Shown: positions 10,801-23,795, numbered from the stretch's first letter. The stretch is 34,764 nt of DNA from Rhodospirillaceae bacterium (GCA_013349665.1 DUZF01000005.1:1-34764), one strand, 5' to 3'. Numbers and translations: made by a program. The notes: a model not told the origin generated them from the sequence alone.

Positions 10801-10931
10801 GGGTTGAAACCGAGGCTCAGCGAGCCTTCCTTGCCGAGGCGGGATGTGTCGCCTATCAGGGATACCTGTTCAGTCGGCCGGTGGCGCCGGAGGAATTTGA
10901 TCGACTGCTGAACACTCCCGTTCCGGCTTAA
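7830..10931 (+). CDS. Membrane PAS-PAS-GGDEF-EAL protein (diguanylate cyclase/phosphodiesterase); start could also be 7854
   Basis: Two TM segments flanking a Cache-like extracytoplasmic domain, PAS motifs, RETDSLARLGGDEF (I-site plus active site), EALIRW and DDFGTGYSSLAYLKRLP. Confidence 0.95.
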   Translation: MFAIIIFFMNKKCSGDAGKMQLPPTYSRHRLVVLALAVSSVLLFTLGCHFSYQNLRAERRDAARAEAQRMLLAFEAHSMRMFDYADGYLRALRAFQAENHHGEKWESFVKEIKAERSEVFSGIVNVIDRDGWVVFQSETPKDTLKSFGNMSDLDHYRYFADHPGDSLFIGATRRGRMTGKQQFRMARPLFKDGVFDGLVVLTLLPDYMTNFYRSTSLGPHSSVTMLTLEPKLIARQPPAPAESYDRIVPNLKERFGIDVESETVGSVFNNTSPFDSYRRDIFFKKVPGYPVVIVIGIAEQDLDDGIASTKRNLALLNAFFLIVVICVTGLILRLTKSEAVSRLSEMRLQISEAHLTSIFEASPDALLISDPQGTVIMANRQVESLLGYRADELLGQAIEILVPQRFRSSHPDRRAMFCASPTSRRMGTARTIQALRKDGVELDVEISLSQIRTGQGSFIASSLRDVTERNKIQEELRIAATAFDVQEGIVITDANEVILRVNQAFIDSSGYSAEELVGQTPRFLKSGHHDAAFYEEMWKALREYGSWQGEILDRRKNGEVYPKWLSIKAVKALGGEITHYVASHTDITERKAAEDEIRNLAFYDPLTQLPNRRFLKDRLLQAAASHTRGGHGAALMLIDLDHFKTLNDTLGHEIGDMLLQQVSQRLAACVRETDSLARLGGDEFVVLLENLSKLPEEAAIEAKALGEKILARLGRPYRFGDRELHSTPSIGIALFGDLPGGISDLMKQADLAMYQAKSGGRNTIRFFDPTLQAAVQARTALEDDLRQGLKNGQFFLLYQPQVEKHRIIGAEALIRWRHPQRGLVSPVDFIPLAEEIGVILPLGLWVLETACAQIKAWSQRPETAELSIAVNVSMQQMRQPDFVEQVIAVLDRSGADPGSLKLELTESMMADDIEETIAKMIALKAHGVKFSLDDFGTGYSSLAYLKRLPLSQLKIDRSFVTDVLTDPNDAAIAQTVIALGQTLGMMVIAEGVETEAQRAFLAEAGCVAYQGYLFSRPVAPEEFDRLLNTPVPA

Positions 10932-11930
10932 CGCGGCGGTCCCGGCGGTCCCACCTTTCCCGGCCGTGGCGGCGGCGGCATCGCAACCGCATGAGGTGCC
11001 GTTGGGGGTGACGTTGACGGCCTGATCGGGGCGGGAACGGGGTGCGGCGGGATCACCGGCGTCGTCCGCACGGCCATCTGTGGCGCGGGGAGCGCCGGCG
11101 GCGCATGATGGTCCCGTCCCTCGCGCCATTCCCTGCGCCCCTGCCATTCCCCGTGTTCCCGCAGCTCGTGCCGGGCCATGTCGCGATGCTCGTCGCGGCG
11201 ACGCGGCGGATAGACGATGATCGGTCCCGGCACCGGGATGAATTCCGGCGCCGGGGCGGCGATCCAAGGTTGCGCGTCGTAGACGGGCGGGGCAACGAGC
11301 GCCGGCGGCGCCGCCGCCAGGGCGCCGCTCCAGCTGTCGAGCGGGGTCAGGCCGGCGGTGGCCATGCTGAGCGCCGTCTGATCGGCGCTGATGATGGCTT
11401 CCTGGCCAGGGCTGACGACGATGGCGGCACGGTTGCCGACCAGCCGCGCATGACCTTGCAAGGCGGCGAAGGCGAAGCCGCCGGGCCCGAGGGCGGCGGC
11501 GCGGAACACGCCGGGGGTCAGCAGCTCAAAGCGGCCGGCGGCGGTGTCGATACGGATGCCGCCGGGGGGGTGGACATGCACCACCACGATGATCCGTCCC
11601 TGGTCGAGGCTGACATCAACGCCCGCCGGATCGAGCCGGGCAAAGCGCAGCCCGGTGGCCTCGTCCATAGCGATGCGGATGCCGCCCAGGGACATCGCCG
11701 CGCGCCCCCCGGGGTCGCTCAGCAACCCGTCGCCGGCCACCAGCGGCAGGCCGGGGCCGGCCGGCACCCAGTCGCTCCGACCGGCGGCGTTGACGCGCAG
11801 CATTCCTTCGAAATAATCGAGTTGCCCGGCCGCTTGCGCCGCCGTCCCGCCGCCCGCCAAAGCGAAGACAAGAAAAAGCAGCGCGGCAATCCACTTTTGT
11901 TGCGTCGCCCGGCGTCCTACATTACCGGCC

Positions 11931-11932
<2 letters not shown>
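10928..11932 (-). CDS. Secreted FecR-domain-like protein with Pro/His/Arg-rich C-terminus
   Basis: Signal peptide ([23 protein letters not shown]), FecR-like beta core ([39 protein letters not shown]), low-complexity tail; start refined to MAGNVGRR at 11932. Confidence 0.75.
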
Positions 11933-14060
<2,128 letters not shown>

Positions 14061-14110
14061 CGATAGCAGGTGGCAGGAAGGATGACCGAGGGATCAAGCG
14101 GGGTGGTCGA

Positions 14111-14140
14111 GGGTTAACGAGGCGATGCTTCCTCTAACCC
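14111..14140 (+). other. Hairpin in the 5' region of the RTX-like gene or distal to uvrB
   Basis: GGGTTA-ac-GAGG / cgatgctt / CCTCTAACCC: 10 bp of pairing with a 2-nt bulge, directly upstream of the CAGGAG Shine-Dalgarno-like sequence. Confidence 0.5.
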
Positions 14141-14154
14141 CAGGAGTCCATCCG

Positions 14155-14709
14155 ATGGCCAATATTTTCCAGCAACTGGCGCAGGAGCTCGGTCTTTCCA
14201 ACCAGGCCGCCGAGGCCTCGGCCGATGCGGCGCCGCCCAATTCCAGCAATGTCGCCCTGGCGCTGACCCTGTCCAATCAACTGCTGTCGGGCAGCGAGCA
14301 TCTCTATCTGGCCGGTCCGGGAGATGCCACCATCACCGTCGCCAATGACCAGCATAACGTCATCGTCGGCAGCTCGGGTGCCGACCATCTGAGCGGCGGC
14401 AAGGGGCCGGACGTCATCATCGGCGGTGCCGACACCAATGTGATGACCGGCAATGGCGGCGCCGACATTTTCGCCCATGTCGCCGGTGCGACCGATTTCA
14501 TCACCGATTTCAGTCCCGCCGCCGGCGAGAAGATCGCCCTCGCCGCCGGCTTGTCGATGACCGCCAGTCATGCCACCACCGTTGATCCGACCACCATCGG
14601 CATGCCCGCCGGGGCGGGGCTGCCGGCGGTGCAGATGAACTTCAGCGACGGCAGCACCATCACCCTGGTCAATTCCACCGCCCATCCGGAGGCCGCCTGG
14701 TTCCTGTGA
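14155..14709 (+). CDS. Small RTX/hemolysin-type calcium-binding repeat protein
   Basis: NVIVGSSGADHLSGGKGPDVIIGGADTNVMTGNGGADIF resembles RTX nonapeptides, followed by an ITDFSPAAGEKI-like segment; CAGGAG upstream of ATG 14155. Confidence 0.75.
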   Translation: MANIFQQLAQELGLSNQAAEASADAAPPNSSNVALALTLSNQLLSGSEHLYLAGPGDATITVANDQHNVIVGSSGADHLSGGKGPDVIIGGADTNVMTGNGGADIFAHVAGATDFITDFSPAAGEKIALAAGLSMTASHATTVDPTTIGMPAGAGLPAVQMNFSDGSTITLVNSTAHPEAAWFL

Positions 14710-14775
14710 CCGTTGGCAAGCAGGGGGCCGTCCTGATACTGTCCTCCGTTCCTAGGCCAGAACGGATAGAGTTCC

Positions 14776-15735
14776 ATGAACGAAAAGCGGGTCCTCGTTA
14801 CCGGCGGTGCGGGTTTTCTTGGGTCACATCTGTGCCGCCGTCTGCTTGAGGACGGGAAGGAAGTGCTCTGCGTCGACAATTTCTTCACCGGGCGGCGCGC
14901 CAATGTGGCGGAACTTTTGGGCAATCCGCGTTTCGAGCTGATGCGTCACGACGTCACCTTTCCGCTTTATGTCGAGGTGGACGAGATCTACAACCTGGCC
15001 TGCCCGGCCTCGCCGGTCCATTACCAGTTCGATCCGGTGCAGACCACCAAGACCTCGGTGCATGGCGCCATCAACATGCTGGGACTGGCCAAGCGGACCC
15101 GGGCCCGCATTCTCCAGGCCTCCACCTCCGAGGTCTACGGCGACCCCAGTATCCATCCGCAGCCGGAGTCCTATTGGGGCAATGTCAATCCCATCGGGCC
15201 GCGCAGTTGCTACGACGAAGGCAAGCGCTGCGCCGAGACCCTGTTCTTCGACTATTTCCGCCAGCATCGCACCAATATCAAGGTGGCCCGCATCTTCAAC
15301 ACCTACGGGCCGCAGATGCATCCCAATGACGGACGGGTGGTGTCCAATTTCATCGTCCAGGCCCTCAAGGGCCAGCCCATCACCATTTATGGCGATGGGC
15401 TGCAAACGCGGTCGTTCTGCTATGTCGACGACCTGATCGAGGCGTTCTGCCGGCTGATGGCCACCGGACCGGAGGTCACCGGGCCGATCAATCTCGGCAA
15501 TCCGGTGGAATTCACCATGCGGGAACTGGCCGAGCTGGTCATCGACATCACCGGCTCGAGCTCGCGCCTGACCTTCGAAGCCTTGCCGGCGGACGATCCC
15601 AAGCAGCGGCAGCCCGATATCACCCTGGCGCGGCGCGAACTGCAGTGGGAACCGAAGGTGCCGCTGAGGGTCGGACTGGAGAAGACGGCGCGGTATTTCG
15701 AAACGCTGCTGAAGGAAACGCCGGTGCCGGCTTAG
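14776..15735 (+). CDS. UDP-glucuronate decarboxylase / UDP-xylose synthase (extended SDR)
   Basis: [63 protein letters not shown], typical of UXS. Confidence 0.9.
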   Translation: MNEKRVLVTGGAGFLGSHLCRRLLEDGKEVLCVDNFFTGRRANVAELLGNPRFELMRHDVTFPLYVEVDEIYNLACPASPVHYQFDPVQTTKTSVHGAINMLGLAKRTRARILQASTSEVYGDPSIHPQPESYWGNVNPIGPRSCYDEGKRCAETLFFDYFRQHRTNIKVARIFNTYGPQMHPNDGRVVSNFIVQALKGQPITIYGDGLQTRSFCYVDDLIEAFCRLMATGPEVTGPINLGNPVEFTMRELAELVIDITGSSSRLTFEALPADDPKQRQPDITLARRELQWEPKVPLRVGLEKTARYFETLLKETPVPA

Positions 15736-16625
15736 TTTCCTGATTTATCTGCGATCTTTTTCAGCAGGAAATCGCGGAACACGGCGATGCGCTTGGAATG
15801 GCGGAGTTCTTCCGGATAGACGAAGAACGCCTCGATGGTGGGGCCGCGCAGGTCCGGCAGGATGCGCACCAGTGACTTATGGTCGTCCGAAAAATAATCC
15901 GGCAGGGCGGCGATGCCGATGCCGCTCTGCACGGCCAGGAAAATCCCGTAGATATTGTTGACCTTGAGCACCGGCCGGCGGGCCGTATCGGACATGGTGC
16001 CGGCCTGCAGCAGCCAGTTGACGCTGCCCACCGGCGGGCGGGCATCATCGCCGTAGACGATGATGCGATGGCGGTCGAGGTCCTCGGTGGTCAGCGGCAC
16101 GCCGAATTTTTCCAGATAGGCCGGCGCCGCGTAGATGTTGTAGTGGAGGTCGAGAAGGTGCCGCTGCACCAGGTCCGGCTGACGCGGCGGGCTCATGCGG
16201 ATGGCGACGTCGGCCTGGCGCATGGCGAGGTCGAGTTCCCCGTCATCGAGGATCAGGCTGACCTGAATGTCGGGAAAGAGATCGAGGAACTCGTGCATAT
16301 GGGGGGTCAGCCACAGGGTGCCGAAGGCCACCGTGGTGGTGACCTTGAGCGGGCCTTGCGGGCGTTCCCGGCTTTCCGACAGCCTGGCTTCGGTCATCGC
16401 CAGCTTGGAAAACACATCGCGGGCGGTGCGATACAGCAGGTCGCCCTGCTCGGTCAGGATCAGCCCGCGGGCATGGCGATGGAACAGCGGCGTGTTCAGG
16501 CTCTCTTCGAGCGCGCTGATCTGCCGGCTCACCGCCGATTGGCTGAGGTTGAGAGATTCACCGGCATGGGTGAAACTTCCCGCCTCCGCCACGGCGTGGA
16601 ATACCCTGAGTTTGTCCCAGTCCAT
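15732..16625 (-). CDS. LysR-family transcriptional regulator
   Basis: N-terminal w[41 protein letters not shown]; LysR substrate-binding domain. Confidence 0.95.
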   Translation of the reverse strand: MDWDKLRVFHAVAEAGSFTHAGESLNLSQSAVSRQISALEESLNTPLFHRHARGLILTEQGDLLYRTARDVFSKLAMTEARLSESRERPQGPLKVTTTVAFGTLWLTPHMHEFLDLFPDIQVSLILDDGELDLAMRQADVAIRMSPPRQPDLVQRHLLDLHYNIYAAPAYLEKFGVPLTTEDLDRHRIIVYGDDARPPVGSVNWLLQAGTMSDTARRPVLKVNNIYGIFLAVQSGIGIAALPDYFSDDHKSLVRILPDLRGPTIEAFFVYPEELRHSKRIAVFRDFLLKKIADKSGN

Positions 16626-16695
16626 GAACTGTTTCCGACCGGTCGACCCATCCCTCTCGCGTGGTCCCGGCTAAACCGGCGAGTTTTCCCGCCGG

Positions 16696-18362
<1,667 letters not shown>

Positions 18363-18422
18363 TTGGCTCCTAATCCATTGGTGGGTTTCGCCGGCAGATG
18401 TAAGTCGATTTGCTGCCGACTA

Positions 18423-18447
18423 CAAGTTTCAATGATTATAAAACTTG
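18423..18447. promoter_or_regulatory. Inverted repeat over a perfect TATAAT for the peroxiredoxin gene (candidate operator)
   Basis: CAAGTTT (18423-18429) ... AAACTTG (18441-18447); minus-strand TATAAT at 18435-18440 lies inside it. Confidence 0.45.
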
Positions 18448-18600
18448 CGGGAGGGATAGGAATTCAAAAGACTTTCACTCATGGTAAATGCCTAAAAAAT
18501 ATACGGCTTTCTCCTCGCGGAGCGATTGGGGGCTTGGCGGGTCGGCGCCGATCTGTAATATAATTTCTTAAACAAGGGTGAATCCGGAGTTTAACGTCCC

Positions 18601-19101
18601 ATGCAACGGGTCAAACTCGACCGTATCGACCGGCATATCCTGCACGACCTGCAAAGCGACGGGCGCATGACCAATGTCGATCTGGCCCGCCGCGCCGGCA
18701 TTTCCGCGCCACCCTGCCTGCGCCGCGTGCGGGCGCTGGAGGATGCCGGGTTCATCCGCGGATACCATGCCGAGGTAGATGCCCAGGCGCTGGGCTATAA
18801 TGTCACGGTGTTCGCCCATGTCGGCCTCAACAGCCAGGCCGAGGCCGACCTGAAAGCCTTCGAATCCCTGGTCGACGGATGGCCGGAAGTCCGCGAATGC
18901 CACATGCTGGCCGGCGAGACCGATTTTTTGCTGAAGGTGGTGGCCGAGGATTGGGATGCCTATCAGCGGTTCCTGACCACCCGCCTGACCGCCGCGCCCA
19001 ATATCAGCCATGTCAAATCGGCGCTGGCCATCCGTTCGTCAAAGCTGCAGCCCGGGGTGCCCATCGCTCTCGACGACGAGTCCGGCGACCTGCATTCCTG
19101 A
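18601..19101 (+). CDS. Lrp/AsnC-family transcriptional regulator
   Basis: LDRIDRHILHDLQSDGRMTNVDLARRAGISAPPCLRRVRALEDAGFIRGYHAEVD HTH plus RAM domain. Confidence 0.95.
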   Translation: MQRVKLDRIDRHILHDLQSDGRMTNVDLARRAGISAPPCLRRVRALEDAGFIRGYHAEVDAQALGYNVTVFAHVGLNSQAEADLKAFESLVDGWPEVRECHMLAGETDFLLKVVAEDWDAYQRFLTTRLTAAPNISHVKSALAIRSSKLQPGVPIALDDESGDLHS

Positions 19102-19104
19102 GGG

Positions 19105-19755
19105 TCAAAAATCAGGGTTGAGCAGGCTTTCCGTCTGGCCGGCGCCGCCATGCACCCTTGCCAGCCGGCCGGACAGTTCGACCCGGCCCTCGGCGATCAG
19201 CCTTACCGCCAGCGGATAGATCCGGTGCTCGACGGTCAGAACGCGGGCGGCCAGCCGGTCTTCGTCGTCGCCGTCCAACACCGGCACCGCGCCCTGGACG
19301 ATGATCGGACCGTCATCGAGATCGGGGGTGACGAAATGCACGCTGCAGCCGTGCAGCTTGACCCCCGCCTCCAGCGCCTGGCGATGGGTGTGCAGCCCTT
19401 TGAAGGAGGGTAGCAGCGAGGGATGGATGTTGATCATGCGACCCCGCCAGGCGGTGGCGAAGGCCGGGCCGAGCAGGCGCATGAACCCGGCCAGACAGAC
19501 CAGCTCGGCGCCGCAGCGGCGCAATTCGGCATCCATCGCCTGATCGAAGGCGGCACGGTCGGGAAAGGCGCGGTGATCGATGACCAGTCCGGCGACACCG
19601 GCCGCCCGGGCCCGTTCCAGTCCATAGGCGGAGGCGGAGTTGGAGATCACCAGCACCACCTCGGCCGGAAATTCCGGCCGGCCGGCGGCGTCGAGCAGCG
19701 CCTGCAGATTGCTGCCGCGCCCGGAAATCAGCACCGCCACCTTCAGCCGGGCCAT
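19105..19755 (-). CDS. purN: Phosphoribosylglycinamide formyltransferase
   Basis: [63 protein letters not shown]. Confidence 0.97.
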   Translation of the reverse strand: MARLKVAVLISGRGSNLQALLDAAGRPEFPAEVVLVISNSASAYGLERARAAGVAGLVIDHRAFPDRAAFDQAMDAELRRCGAELVCLAGFMRLLGPAFATAWRGRMINIHPSLLPSFKGLHTHRQALEAGVKLHGCSVHFVTPDLDDGPIIVQGAVPVLDGDDEDRLAARVLTVEHRIYPLAVRLIAEGRVELSGRLARVHGGAGQTESLLNPDF

Positions 19756-20825
19756 GCCGCGTCCGTGCCCTGCACCTGGGTTTGCGCCTCGTCTGCGCGG
19801 CGGCGGCGGATCTCGCCGATGGTGAACACCTGCTCGCCGCCGTCACTCAGCAGGCGGCGGGCGGCCTCGGCCTCGGCCGCCGGCACCACCACCACCATGC
19901 CGATGCCGCAATTGAAGGTGCGGCAGAGCTCCGGCGCCGCCAGCCTGGCCTGACGCTGCAGCCAGGCGAAGACCGGCGGCAACGGCCAGCGCCCGGCGTC
20001 GAGCTCGGCCACGCAGTCCGCCGGCAGGACCCGCGGCAGGTTGTCGAGCAGGCCGCCACCGGTGATATGAGCCAGGGCCTTGATCTTGCCGGCGCGGACC
20101 GCCTTGAGGCAGCTTTTCACATAGATCCTGGTGGGAGTCAGCAGGGCGTCGCCCAAGCTGGTGCCGGGTTGGAAGGGGGCCTCGGCGTCATAGGCGAGGC
20201 CGCTCAGTGCGACCACCTTGCGGACCAGCGAGTAGCCGTTGGAGTGAACGCCGCTGCTGCCCAGTCCGAGCACCACGTCACCGGCGCCGACCGTCGAACC
20301 GTCGATCAGCTGATGGCGTTCGGCGGCACCGACGGCGAACCCGGCCAGATCGTAGTCGCCGCCGGCATACATGCCCGGCATTTCCGCCGTTTCGCCGCCG
20401 ACCAGGGCGCAGCCGGCCTGCCGGCAGCCCTCGGCGATGCCGGCGATGATCTGCCGCCCGGCCGCCACATCCAGCTTGCCGGTGGCGAAATAATCGAGAA
20501 AAAACAGGGGCTCGGCGCCTTGCACCACCAGGTCGTTGACGCACATGGCGACCAGGTCGATGCCGACGGTGTCATGCCGGCCGGCATCGATGGCGACCTT
20601 GAGCTTGGTGCCGACGCCGTCGGTGGTGGCCACCAGAACCGGATCGGTGAAGCCGGCCGCCTTGAGGTCGAACAGGGCGCCGAACCCGCCGAGGCCGGCG
20701 GCGCCGCCGGGGCGCGCGGTGGATTTTGCCAAGGGCTTGATGGCCTCGACCAGGGCCTCGCCGGCGTCGATGTCGACACCGGCATCCCGGTAGGTCAGGC
20801 CATTGGTGATATCGGATTTGCTGAT
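19743..20825 (-). CDS. purM: Phosphoribosylformylglycinamidine cyclo-ligase; start proposed at non-canonical ATC
   Basis: [21 protein letters not shown] through the PurM body ([52 protein letters not shown]). The conserved N-terminus lies upstream of the 20732 ORF-track start. Confidence 0.9.
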   Translation of the reverse strand: MSKSDITNGLTYRDAGVDIDAGEALVEAIKPLAKSTARPGGAAGLGGFGALFDLKAAGFTDPVLVATTDGVGTKLKVAIDAGRHDTVGIDLVAMCVNDLVVQGAEPLFFLDYFATGKLDVAAGRQIIAGIAEGCRQAGCALVGGETAEMPGMYAGGDYDLAGFAVGAAERHQLIDGSTVGAGDVVLGLGSSGVHSNGYSLVRKVVALSGLAYDAEAPFQPGTSLGDALLTPTRIYVKSCLKAVRAGKIKALAHITGGGLLDNLPRVLPADCVAELDAGRWPLPPVFAWLQRQARLAAPELCRTFNCGIGMVVVVPAAEAEAARRLLSDGGEQVFTIGEIRRRRADEAQTQVQGTDAAWPG

Positions 20826-20905
20826 GGCTTCCTCGACGCTGTGATGATGCTATGGTATGGGCCGCCCAACGCCGGCCGAAGATACTTGATCCGGGACGCT
20901 TTTCA

Positions 20906-21991
20906 ATGCCTGTTCTCCACTTCCTGCCGCGGGCAGGGATCGTTTTCCTGGCGCTGCTCGCCATTTTGCTGCCCCTCGACACGCGGGCCCAGCAGTACGA
21001 ACCGTTCACCATTTCCGGTGTGCCGGTGGATGTGCGCGCCGAGAACGTCAACCTGGCCCGGCAGACGGCCTTGCTGGAGGGTCAGCGGGCCGCCCTGCAA
21101 AGTCTGCTGATGCGCCTGACCTCCGCCGCCGACGTGCAGAAAATGCCGCGGCTGTCCGACGAGGAACTGCAGAATCTGGTGCTGGATGTCGGCATCGATC
21201 AGGAGAAACGCTCGGCGGTGCGCTACCTGGCGTCGCTGTCGGTGCGCTTCAAGCCGGACGCCGTGCGCCGCCTGCTGCGCGGCGCCAATATTCCCTATGC
21301 CGAATGGCGCGGCCGGCCGGTGGTGGTGGTGCCGCTGACCCTGGGCGAGGACGGGCTGCCGCCCGTCGACGGCGCCAATCCCTGGCGCGAGGCCTGGCGC
21401 GGCAGCGCCACCCAGGGCGTGGTGCCGATCCAGGTGCAGACGGCCGAGGCCGCCGAGGCCGCCGATCCGGTGGCCCTGGCGCAGCGGTTCAATACCCAGG
21501 ACCTGGTGGTGAGCGAGGCTGTGGCCCAGCGGGTGGACGGCGGCAAGGTCAATCTCGCTGTCACCACCCATGGCCTCGGTCCGGTCGGCGGGGTGCTCGA
21601 CGGTGTCCGCAGCTATCAGGGCGAGATCGGCGAGTCCCTGGAGATGGTGTTGCGCCGCGCCGCCGAGGACATGGTGCGGTCGGTCAACGACGGCTGGAAA
21701 GCCGGCAATATGCTGCAGTTCGACCGCATCGCGTCGCTGGCGGTGATGGTGCCGCTGGGCGGCTTCGAGGATTGGCAGGCGCTACGCGACCGCCTGAACC
21801 GCTCGACCCAGATCCGCGCCTTCGAGGTCGCCGCGCTGTCGCGGGGCGAAGCCGCCCTGGTCCTGCATTATGTCGGCGACCAGCAGCAGCTGTCGCAGGT
21901 GTTGATGCAGAACGGCCTGGTGCTGAGCTGGGCGGATGACCATTGGATGCTGCAGACGGTGCAGACCCGACCCGCCGCGACCGGGCGCTGA
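20906..21991 (+). CDS. DUF2066-like domain protein, putative exported
   Basis: Signal peptide MPVLHFLPRAGIVFLALLAILLPLDTRAQQ; DUF2066-like sequence and genomic context between purM and an AI-2E permease. Confidence 0.75.
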   Translation: MPVLHFLPRAGIVFLALLAILLPLDTRAQQYEPFTISGVPVDVRAENVNLARQTALLEGQRAALQSLLMRLTSAADVQKMPRLSDEELQNLVLDVGIDQEKRSAVRYLASLSVRFKPDAVRRLLRGANIPYAEWRGRPVVVVPLTLGEDGLPPVDGANPWREAWRGSATQGVVPIQVQTAEAAEAADPVALAQRFNTQDLVVSEAVAQRVDGGKVNLAVTTHGLGPVGGVLDGVRSYQGEIGESLEMVLRRAAEDMVRSVNDGWKAGNMLQFDRIASLAVMVPLGGFEDWQALRDRLNRSTQIRAFEVAALSRGEAALVLHYVGDQQQLSQVLMQNGLVLSWADDHWMLQTVQTRPAATGR

Positions 21992-22029
21992 TCCTGTGTT
22001 ATGGTAGCCTCGGCTGAGACATAGGAACC

Positions 22030-23118
22030 ATGGCGGTGGAAGACTCGAAGACCGGCAATCTGCGCTTCTGGCTGATCGGGCTGGCGATCCTGCTGGCCCT
22101 TCTGTGGCTGTTGCACGGCGTCCTGTTGCCCTTCGTCGCCGGCATGGCGATCGCCTATTTCCTTGATCCGGTGGTCCGCCGCTTCGGCCGCCTCGGCGCC
22201 TCGCGAACCGTCGCCGCCCTGGTGATCGAGGCGGCGTTTTTCCTGGTGCTGGGGCTCGCCATCGTCATCCTGGCGCCGCTCATCGAAGACCAGGTGGTGC
22301 ATTTTGCCCAGAAGCTGCCGGCTTACGCGCAGGCCTTGCTGCGGCGCGGCGAACCGCTGTGGCGGACCGCCACCGCCTATCTGTCGGCCAAGGACATCGA
22401 CCGGCTCGGCACCGCGGCCGGCGACTATGCCGGCACCGCGGTCGGCTGGCTGGGGCATTTCTTCACCGAGCTGGTCAGCGGCTCGCTGATGGTGGTCAAT
22501 GTGGCGATGCTGGTCTTCGTCACTCCGGTGGTGACCTTCTACCTGCTGCGCGACTGGCCGTCGGTGACCGCCAAGGTCGATCATTGGCTGCCGCGCCCGC
22601 ATGCCCAGGTGATCCGCCAGCAACTGAAAGCCATCGACGACATCCTGGCCGGGTTCCTGCGTGGCCAGGCCCTGCTTTGCCTGGTGCTGGGCAGCTTCTA
22701 CGGCCTCGGCCTCAGCCTGGTCGGTCTCGATCTCGGGCTGGTGGTGGGCTTCGCCGCCGGGCTGGTGTCGTTCATCCCCTATCTGGGCACCGTCTCCGGC
22801 TTTGTCGTCGGCGTCAGCCTGGCTTTGGCGCAGTCGCAGGACTGGACGCTGGCGGCGATGGTGGCCGGGGTCTTCCTGGTCGGCAATCTGCTGGAAGGCA
22901 ATGTGCTGGCGCCGAAACTGGTGGGGGAGAAGATCGGACTGCATCCGGTGTGGGTGATTTTCGCCCTGCTGGCGGGCGGCGCCGTCTTCGGCTTCCTCGG
23001 CATTCTCCTGGCCCTGCCGGTGGCGGCGGTGGTCGGCGTCCTGGCGCGTTTCGCCCTGGCCCGCTACATGGGCAGCCCCATCTATTCGGGAGACCTGCCC
23101 GGGGAGCGGGCGCCGTGA
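22030..23118 (+). CDS. AI-2E family (PerM/YdgG-like) transporter
   Basis: 362 aa polytopic protein; VSFIPYLGTVSGFVVGVSLAL and GNLLEGNVLAPKLVGEKIGLHPVWVIFALLAGG typical of the family. Confidence 0.93.
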   Translation: MAVEDSKTGNLRFWLIGLAILLALLWLLHGVLLPFVAGMAIAYFLDPVVRRFGRLGASRTVAALVIEAAFFLVLGLAIVILAPLIEDQVVHFAQKLPAYAQALLRRGEPLWRTATAYLSAKDIDRLGTAAGDYAGTAVGWLGHFFTELVSGSLMVVNVAMLVFVTPVVTFYLLRDWPSVTAKVDHWLPRPHAQVIRQQLKAIDDILAGFLRGQALLCLVLGSFYGLGLSLVGLDLGLVVGFAAGLVSFIPYLGTVSGFVVGVSLALAQSQDWTLAAMVAGVFLVGNLLEGNVLAPKLVGEKIGLHPVWVIFALLAGGAVFGFLGILLALPVAAVVGVLARFALARYMGSPIYSGDLPGERAP

Positions 23119-23795
23119 GCCAGGCCCAGCTGCCCTTCGACCTCGGCCATGTCCCGACCTACGCCCTGGATGAATTTCTTGAAGCCGACGGCAATGCCGA
23201 GGCCCTGGCCCGGGTCACCGACTGGTCCGGCTGGCCGCATCCGGCCTGCGGCCTGATCGGTCCGGCGGGCTGCGGCAAGACCCATCTGGCCCATGTTTTC
23301 TGCGACCTCAGCGGCGGGCTGCGGCTGGATGCCGGCGCCCTGACCACCGAGCTGGTGCCGGAACTGGCCGAAGCCCCGGCGGTGGCGCTGGAGGACGCCG
23401 ATCGCGGCGTCGACGAGACGGCCCTGTTTCACCTCTACAACCTGATGAAGGAAAACCGCCGGCGACTGCTGCTGACCGCCCGTCTGGCGCCGTCGCGCTG
23501 GCCGGTGGCCCTGGCCGATCTGCGCTCGCGCCTGGCCACGGTACCGCTGGCGATGATCCTGCCGCCGGACGACAGCCTGATCGGCTCGGTGCTGCTGAAA
23601 CTGTTCTCCGACCGCCAACTGGCGGTGACCCCTGATGTCATCGCCTTCATCCTGACGCGTATGGAACGCTCGTTCGACAGTGCCCGGGCGCTGGTGGCCG
23701 GCATCGACGCGGCGTCGCTGGCGCAGCACCGGCGCATTACCGTACCGCTGGTGCGCGACCTGCTTCCACATTTCTCACAGTCTCGCGAAACCTGA
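23115..23795 (+). CDS. hdaA: HdaA/Hda-like DnaA-homologous replication regulator (GTG start)
   Basis: GPAGCGKTHLAHVF Walker A, LEDADRG, LLTARLAPSRWPVALADLRSRL sensor region; N-terminal QLPFDL beta-clamp-like motif; GTGA overlap with the upstream gene. Confidence 0.88.
   Translation: MSQAQLPFDLGHVPTYALDEFLEADGNAEALARVTDWSGWPHPACGLIGPAGCGKTHLAHVFCDLSGGLRLDAGALTTELVPELAEAPAVALEDADRGVDETALFHLYNLMKENRRRLLLTARLAPSRWPVALADLRSRLATVPLAMILPPDDSLIGSVLLKLFSDRQLAVTPDVIAFILTRMERSFDSARALVAGIDAASLAQHRRITVPLVRDLLPHFSQSRET

Noticed and set aside
19743-20732. purM start at TTG 20732 as given in the ORF track
   Set aside because: Would delete the conserved [11 protein letters not shown] region that is in frame directly upstream.
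22359-23795. 478-aa ORF including the hdaA frame
   Set aside because: Its first half is an alternate frame of the AI-2E permease; the real hdaA likely starts at GTG 23115 with a GTGA overlap.
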